In this document: positions 23,107-27,714 of the stretch, one piece after another
Numbering within the stretch: position 1 is the stretch's first letter
How the letters are laid out: every line of letters starts with the position of its first letter
Translations under genes and position numbers: made by a program
Virus record (IMG/VR): IMGVR_UViG_3300032092_000189
Span: 1 to 27,714 of that record
Length of the DNA stretch: 27,714 nt
Source: a virus
Strand: one strand, 5' to 3'
Notes under the pieces: model-generated
Told to the model about the DNA's origin: nothing
Database searches by the model: none
What the model saw: the letters and a program-made list of their open reading frames with translations, nothing else

Positions 23107-26100
23107 TTATGTTAAAAAGTAGTGGAATGAAAGTGGAATGCCTTCTATTCCGCTTTGGAAGTTCAATACCGCTCTCACGTTGATCCCACCTCCAGTAGTT
23201 GTACTTATCGTATTACCTGATATAAGTATCGATCCTGCGATCAGTGTATTTACGTTCAGTGACGCACCACCGCCTCCGATCTGTGAACTAATATAAGATT
23301 TAATAGCTCTCTGAGTAGGCACAATATCGTCTGAATTTTCAGTGAAGAACGGATCTGTTGAAAATTCACGGATAGTAGCTGAGCCGCCACCTAGTGCCAC
23401 TGCACCTAGAGTCAGTTCATTCAATCCTGCGATGTTAAATGCGTCAGCATTTAATGTAGCTACACCAGTGCTTTGTTGAATAGTAAACAAATCACCAACA
23501 CGGAAATTACCATCTTGGTCCGTTGATGTAAAGAATACACGACCGCCTCCGGATTCAACAGTTTCGTTGGCCTGTATTGGATTATAAATCGGATTGTCTG
23601 GATAATTTGATGATACAAATCCTCCGGTTCCTATACTTAGGAAATCGTGTCCGGTTAATCTAGCTTGGCTATACTGTATTCTAAGAGTGGCTGTTGATTC
23701 GTGTGTGAGCTCTTCGCTTAACGATACCCCTGGACTTATCTGTAAGAATGCTGTGTATGCACCATCATATTCGCCTACAAAACTGTTTGTTTGTACCAGT
23801 TTGAAGTAGCGTCCAGGAATACTAGAGAACTCAATGTTAGCACCCGCTAACGGAAGCGCACTAATTCGTTTTACTCCGATGAATGATCCGCTTTGGAAGA
23901 AATCAGCGTAGCCGTCTCCAAACACTGTGGCTGTAGCAGCTGAGTATCCTGTGCCTCTATTAGTGAATGTAGGATTAGCCAATGCTCCGTTTCCGTATCT
24001 TACGGTGAAAGGCGCAGGATAGATCACATTAGGATCAGTGATAGTTAATGTAGGTGCAGCTGCATATGCTGAGCCTGGTTCTATGATGGCAGTTGAAAAT
24101 ATCTTTCCGTCTGCAACTGCACATCTAGCTTTGGTTTTAGCACCAGTTACTACTTTGCTGGCGGCTGTTGCACTGTTAGATATAGTGATCCACATAGGAG
24201 ATCTATTTGGGTTTCCAAAAGCAATACCTCTGTTAGACTGAGCAGTGCTGTATAAAGCTCTTTCACGCCATACAATACCGTCTTCTGAAGTAACTATACT
24301 AACATCTGTGTCATTTGTGACCGCAACAAACAAGCCTTGACCGTATGCTACTCTATACCAACCCTGCGTGACTCCTAGGGAAGCTGCTGTCCATGTAGTT
24401 CCATTTAAGCTGTATGCGGCTACTTGTCCGCTAGTATTAGATACTGCTACAAATCGGCCGTTACCCCAAGTTACTGAATTCCAGTTGGAACTAGATGATA
24501 ATGTTCTTGCAGTCCAGGTTAAGCCGCCGTCTGCTGAACTGGCTGCAACAGTACCGCCACTGGCTACTGCTACCCATAAGCCCATTCCGTATGCAATGCT
24601 CTTCCAGTTAGCTGAGGTCATTGCTCCGCCATTGCTCCAAGACACTCCTCCGTCAACGGAGAACACGCTCAATGACGAGCTGGTATCAGATACTGCCACC
24701 CAACGGCCGCCGGCGTATGCTACGCTAGACCAAGCAGATGAAGCACTGATAGCACCGCCAGATGTCCAAGTAACTCCGCCATCATTGGAATAAGCTGTGG
24801 CTGTTCCACCGGAAGAGATAGCTACTATATGTGTTTTTACCAGTCTAGCAGTACCTGTTCCTACACCAGCACCTGTGGCCACAAAATATGTTCCGACTGT
24901 GCTGTTAGTAGAGCCAATTAACGTGTAATTGGTGTTGCCTGCTGTGACAATTTCATAGGCTTGACCTGTGACAAAAGCCCCAGCAGTGGTAAGGTCGGTT
25001 CTACTTCCGCCTGCTAGACTAGACCAAGTTGCCGACGGCAGTGTTGACGTTGACCAAGTAACTCCATCTATAGAATAGCCGCCAGCAGTGGTGCTGGATA
25101 TCGCAACAAAATTGCCGCCACGGCCTTCACCATTTTGTTCATAGGCCTGTACAGCACCTGTGGTTGAATTTACTGCGGTAAGCAACAGCGTTAAATCATT
25201 TGCAGGTGTTGCGCCGCCGAGGCTGGTGCCGGCTATGGTCAGTGTGTTTAGTCGTGTATATCCTGTACCACCGCTTAACTGGATTACTGTATAACCTTTT
25301 CCATCTTTCAAAACGTTAAATGTTGCACCTGTTCCTGATCCGCCGGTTGGTGATAGATTGTTGAAAAATTGTTTGGTTTCTATATATTTGATATCCACCC
25401 AGGCTGATGCGCTCGGTAAGGTAGCAGCAACAGCAGTATATCCTGGCTCAGTGAAACTTAAACGAGGTGTAATTTCATAGGTAGTAGACGCATCCGGAGA
25501 TACAATAGTAGTTCCTGGAACTACATGATCCCATCCTAGTTCATCAAGAGTCATGCTTCCAGCAGCAGTGGACAAACTTACAGCAGATCCACCAGAAGAT
25601 GCACTGACTGTAAATGTAGTACCACTATCAATTGTAATAACGTAATAGGTGGTGGTCAACGACAATCCGCCTAGTGCAGTACCACTGAAAGCCACTAGTT
25701 GATTAACTCGCAATGTTGCTGTGCTACTAACTGTGATTAGATTGGTACTTGTGGCGGTAGCTGTACAGGTCAATGTATCGAACCAAGGTTTGCCAATCTT
25801 GGCAATTTTGCTACCGCTGTTATATGTCAGTATCTTTGCTATCTGTCCAACAGCTGTGCCGCCATCGAGATAAACTAACATACCTGGAAAGGCTGTGCTT
25901 AAATTTCCATCTGTGGCAGCTATTGTCAACGTTGTTGCTGAACCTGCCTGCGCTGTATTAGCCGCAGTTACGAATCCTGTTCCGCCAAAATCATTTTCTC
26001 CAGACGAGTCTGCTCCGTCGGTTAGTCTTACTTGATAGACTGCTCCGTCTCGAAGTTCGTCGGCCACTGCGGCAGCGTTTAATCCAGAACCGTTGATGTT

Positions 26101-27714
26101 TATGGTTGTACCTTGGCTAGTGTACATAGATCCAGCATGACTGAATTCTAGATTGTATACTGTGGATCCGCTTACGTAGGCTGCGCCCACTTGTGCTTCG
26201 AATGATCGATTATCGATCACTGCGGTAACCGGAGTTTCTGTACTATCTATACCTTCTGCCACTGCTCCAAATTCGCCGTATGAGTTGTTGCCGTTGGTAG
26301 CACGGATTTTACCGCCGTTTTCTGCAAGATATCCAACGTGTGAATAATATGAGAACACAGAAACAAGTTCTGCTCTGCCGTTGTTAGTGATCCATGCGCC
26401 GATACCATCACTGATTAGCTGTGTGAAATCGTTTGATACTATGGATTTATTTCCACCATCGTGTAATGCGCCGTCAATTTTCTGACCAATTGCTGCATTA
26501 CCAAACGTAGCTACGTTTTGTACATAGCAAGATCTGCTTATTATCCAAGTATTGAAGTCAGCTGTGCCCCATCCTGGGTCAAGAGAAACATATGCTCCTG
26601 CTGTGGTTCTTGAAGTTCCATATGCATTGGCTGGTGTTAGTTGACCTTGTAGATCTCGTAGAGTCATATTTCTAACGCCAGTGCCGTTACGTACCAGGAA
26701 CATGTTTTCTTCAGCACAGCCTGTGACAGCATTGGCGTAGTATAATGCCACATATCTTGATTTATAATTTCCAGGCCATTGAAGATCGTATTTCAACGCA
26801 TCTATATATGTGTCAATATCTCGCTGACACAAACTGCTGTTATAATAAAGATCAACTGTCATGCTTCCAGAAGCTGTGGTTAATGTCAATGCAGTAGTAG
26901 CATTTCTAGTGGTAGCAATCTTAAATGTAGTTGCACTTACGATATTCTGTACATAATACACAGTACCGGCAGTGATTCCACCAAATGTAGTTCCGCTGAA
27001 CACGATAGCAGTGTTTCTCTTCAGCCAGCTGGTACTGCCAACAGTTACTATGTTTGTGGTCACAGTAGTATTGGTAGCGGTGCCTGTAAATGTGTTATCG
27101 ATATAGGCTGTGGCTTCGGCTTTGATAAAGTTACGATTTCTTTCTAACTGAAGTCTAGCATAGTCACGATTACGTTCGTTGGTCTGACAGACAGATCCTT
27201 CATTGGTTGCTCCATAAATCACGTTGTCTATGATCACAGCCAACGCAGTAATTCTAGACTGAGCTGTTGCATTGCCTCCTACGTTTGCTTTTGCAAGTGT
27301 TAGTGCATATTGTATCGCATCTCTAGTAACAGTTTTTTGATTCAATGTATAAACTTCTGTAGCTGTGGGTCTCAAATAGGACAGCGCAGCAATAACTGTT
27401 TGGAAGTTGCTGTTAAGCTGAAAATCGTAACCTACTGCTTTTAATATTATACCGATGTCTCTGGAACATTTGGCAGAATCGTAGACTAATGTTGGATAAG
27501 TGGTGTTAATATAAGATATTGTATTTGAACGGATGGTAGCTGCTGCTGCATCTAGTGTGCTGTATGCACTGATCAGTGCAGTTGTTGAGCTTACTCCGTT
27601 GGTCGCTGCTGGGTCACTCAACGTTACTGTAGTTCCTACTGCTGTTGGTCCTACATCTACTATACTAATTAAATTATCTAGATTGTTACCGATGAATGTG
27701 GCTGAACCGGCTGA
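23107..27714 (-). CDS. Very large tail fibre protein, N-terminus beyond the window edge
   Basis: The frame is open from its stop at 23107 to the right edge, giving at least 1535 residues. The TTG at 27621 is not a true start, since codons upstream keep the same frame and fibre-like composition (IGNNLDNLISIVDVGPTAVG). In protein order it shows a right-handed beta-helix-like region typical of cyanophage fibres (LISDGIGAWITNNGRAELVS, GYLAENGGKIRATNGNNSYG), two copies of a small beta module, and a six-blade BNR-like propeller (VAVS..DGG.TW...W.SVAYG). The C-terminal domain is also found in cyanophage fibres (VFFTSTDQDGNFRVGDLFTI, GVATLNADAFNI). It likely makes the first contact with the host or binds surface glycans. 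Confidence 0.78.
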   Translation of the reverse strand, partial: SAGSATFIGNNLDNLISIVDVGPTAVGTTVTLSDPAATNGVSSTTALISAYSTLDAAAATIRSNTISYINTTYPTLVYDSAKCSRDIGIILKAVGYDFQLNSNFQTVIAALSYLRPTATEVYTLNQKTVTRDAIQYALTLAKANVGGNATAQSRITALAVIIDNVIYGATNEGSVCQTNERNRDYARLQLERNRNFIKAEATAYIDNTFTGTATNTTVTTNIVTVGSTSWLKRNTAIVFSGTTFGGITAGTVYYVQNIVSATTFKIATTRNATTALTLTTASGSMTVDLYYNSSLCQRDIDTYIDALKYDLQWPGNYKSRYVALYYANAVTGCAEENMFLVRNGTGVRNMTLRDLQGQLTPANAYGTSRTTAGAYVSLDPGWGTADFNTWIISRSCYVQNVATFGNAAIGQKIDGALHDGGNKSIVSNDFTQLISDGIGAWITNNGRAELVSVFSYYSHVGYLAENGGKIRATNGNNSYGEFGAVAEGIDSTETPVTAVIDNRSFEAQVGAAYVSGSTVYNLEFSHAGSMYTSQGTTININGSGLNAAAVADELRDGAVYQVRLTDGADSSGENDFGGTGFVTAANTAQAGSATTLTIAATDGNLSTAFPGMLVYLDGGTAVGQIAKILTYNSGSKIAKIGKPWFDTLTCTATATSTNLITVSSTATLRVNQLVAFSGTALGGLSLTTTYYVITIDSGTTFTVSASSGGSAVSLSTAAGSMTLDELGWDHVVPGTTIVSPDASTTYEITPRLSFTEPGYTAVAATLPSASAWVDIKYIETKQFFNNLSPTGGSGTGATFNVLKDGKGYTVIQLSGGTGYTRLNTLTIAGTSLGGATPANDLTLLLTAVNSTTGAVQAYEQNGEGRGGNFVAISSTTAGGYSIDGVTWSTSTLPSATWSSLAGGSRTDLTTAGAFVTGQAYEIVTAGNTNYTLIGSTNSTVGTYFVATGAGVGTGTARLVKTHIVAISSGGTATAYSNDGGVTWTSGGAISASSAWSSVAYAGGRWVAVSDTSSSLSVFSVDGGVSWSNGGAMTSANWKSIAYGMGLWVAVASGGTVAASSADGGLTWTARTLSSSSNWNSVTWGNGRFVAVSNTSGQVAAYSLNGTTWTAASLGVTQGWYRVAYGQGLFVAVTNDTDVSIVTSEDGIVWRERALYSTAQSNRGIAFGNPNRSPMWITISNSATAASKVVTGAKTKARCAVADGKIFSTAIIEPGSAYAAAPTLTITDPNVIYPAPFTVRYGNGALANPTFTNRGTGYSAATATVFGDGYADFFQSGSFIGVKRISALPLAGANIEFSSIPGRYFKLVQTNSFVGEYDGAYTAFLQISPGVSLSEELTHESTATLRIQYSQARLTGHDFLSIGTGGFVSSNYPDNPIYNPIQANETVESGGGRVFFTSTDQDGNFRVGDLFTIQQSTGVATLNADAFNIAGLNELTLGAVALGGGSATIREFSTDPFFTENSDDIVPTQRAIKSYISSQIGGGGASLNVNTLIAGSILISGNTISTTTGGGINVRAVLNFQSGIEGIPLSFHYFLT
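24160..25130 (-). repeat. Six-unit BNR-like beta-propeller, first blade interrupted
   Basis: Six units of about 40 residues with the pattern VAVSxxxG...SxDGGxTWT...W.SVAYGxG follow one another in the giant fibre. The first unit is split near 24840-25005 by a separate beta module (GAFVTGQAYEIVTAGNTNYT). Asp-box-like SxDGGxTW is present, but the catalytic residues of a sialidase are not apparent, so binding rather than cleavage is likely. Boundaries are approximate. Confidence 0.65.
25540..25770 (-). repeat. Beta module copy B in the giant fibre
   Basis: A module of about 75 residues (NLITVSSTATLRVNQLVAFS, LTTTYYVITIDSGTTFTVSA, ending AAGSMTLDEL) is a second copy of the one at 26850-27095. Both share FSGTxxGGxxxxTxYYV and SGSMT(V/L)D. 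Coordinates are approximate. Confidence 0.65.
26850..27095 (-). repeat. Beta module copy A in the giant fibre
   Basis: First copy (NIVTVGSTSWLKRNTAIVFS, GTVYYVQNIVSATTFKIATT, ending ASGSMTVDL) of the module repeated at 25540-25770. The two copies are separated by the beta-helix-like region, so they probably cap or link it. Coordinates are approximate. Confidence 0.65.

Noticed and set aside
24160-25130. Sialidase enzyme in the giant fibre
   Set aside because: Only Asp-box-like repeats are visible; the Arg triad and catalytic Tyr/Glu of sialidases were not found, so a binding propeller is more likely.
27619-27621. TTG as the start of the giant fibre gene
   Set aside because: The same frame stays open to the window edge with fibre-like sequence, and no ribosome site precedes the TTG, so the gene is partial.

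Overview
The window looks like part of the genome of a marine T4-like myovirus of the cyanophage/pelagiphage kind. It is a 27.7 kb piece of the late (morphogenesis and tail) region, moderately AT-rich, almost wall-to-wall coding, with no tRNA, rRNA, integrase or insertion sequence seen. The assignment rests on recognisable T4-type proteins in the form they take in marine cyanophages: the start of tail sheath gp18, dNMP kinase (gp1), neck proteins gp13 and gp14 and the sheath-terminator gp15. It also rests on a long leftward run of cyanophage-type tail-fibre proteins and on T4 late-promoter boxes (NATAAATA / CTAAATA) ahead of many genes. The host cannot be read from the sequence.

Layout, left to right. 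Bases 1-5330 hold head/neck/tail genes in an unusual broken order: gp18 (-, cut by the edge), HNH-like (+), dNMP kinase (-), gp13 (-), gp14 (+), gp15 (+) and a Nudix-like remnant (+). Bases 5342-6684 hold a polytopic membrane permease and a small protein (both -). Bases 6703-8981 are a leftward operon of four different 2-oxoglutarate/Fe(II) oxygenase-like genes. Bases 9053-11368 are a rightward operon: a small protein, a fifth oxygenase and a radical-SAM protein. Bases 11369-14182 encode a 937-residue fibre protein with two amicyanin-like cupredoxin domains. Bases 14250-14468 encode a small Cys-rich protein (+). Bases 14469-19874 are a leftward operon: coiled-coil protein, Cys-rich protein, U32-like/methyltransferase fusion, flavin-dependent halogenase, an unknown protein and a sixth oxygenase. 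Bases 19941-27714 are a leftward tail-fibre operon ending in a tail-fibre-assembly-like protein; its first gene runs off the right edge.

The most striking content is the set of oxidative and group-transfer enzymes embedded among tail genes: six 2OG oxygenase-like proteins, a radical-SAM protein, a flavin halogenase and a barrel-methyltransferase fusion. Two of the three operons carrying them have T4-type late-promoter boxes, so the enzymes are probably made late, together with virion proteins. I infer a late tailoring system that modifies either virion/fibre proteins or a host small molecule. The sequence shows the genes and motifs but not the substrate.

Several boundaries were corrected by reading the DNA. 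The large right-hand fibre gene is open to the window edge. The halogenase starts at the ATG at 17074, one oxygenase starts at 7251 and another at 15047. The first 56 bases encode the N-terminus of the tail sheath.
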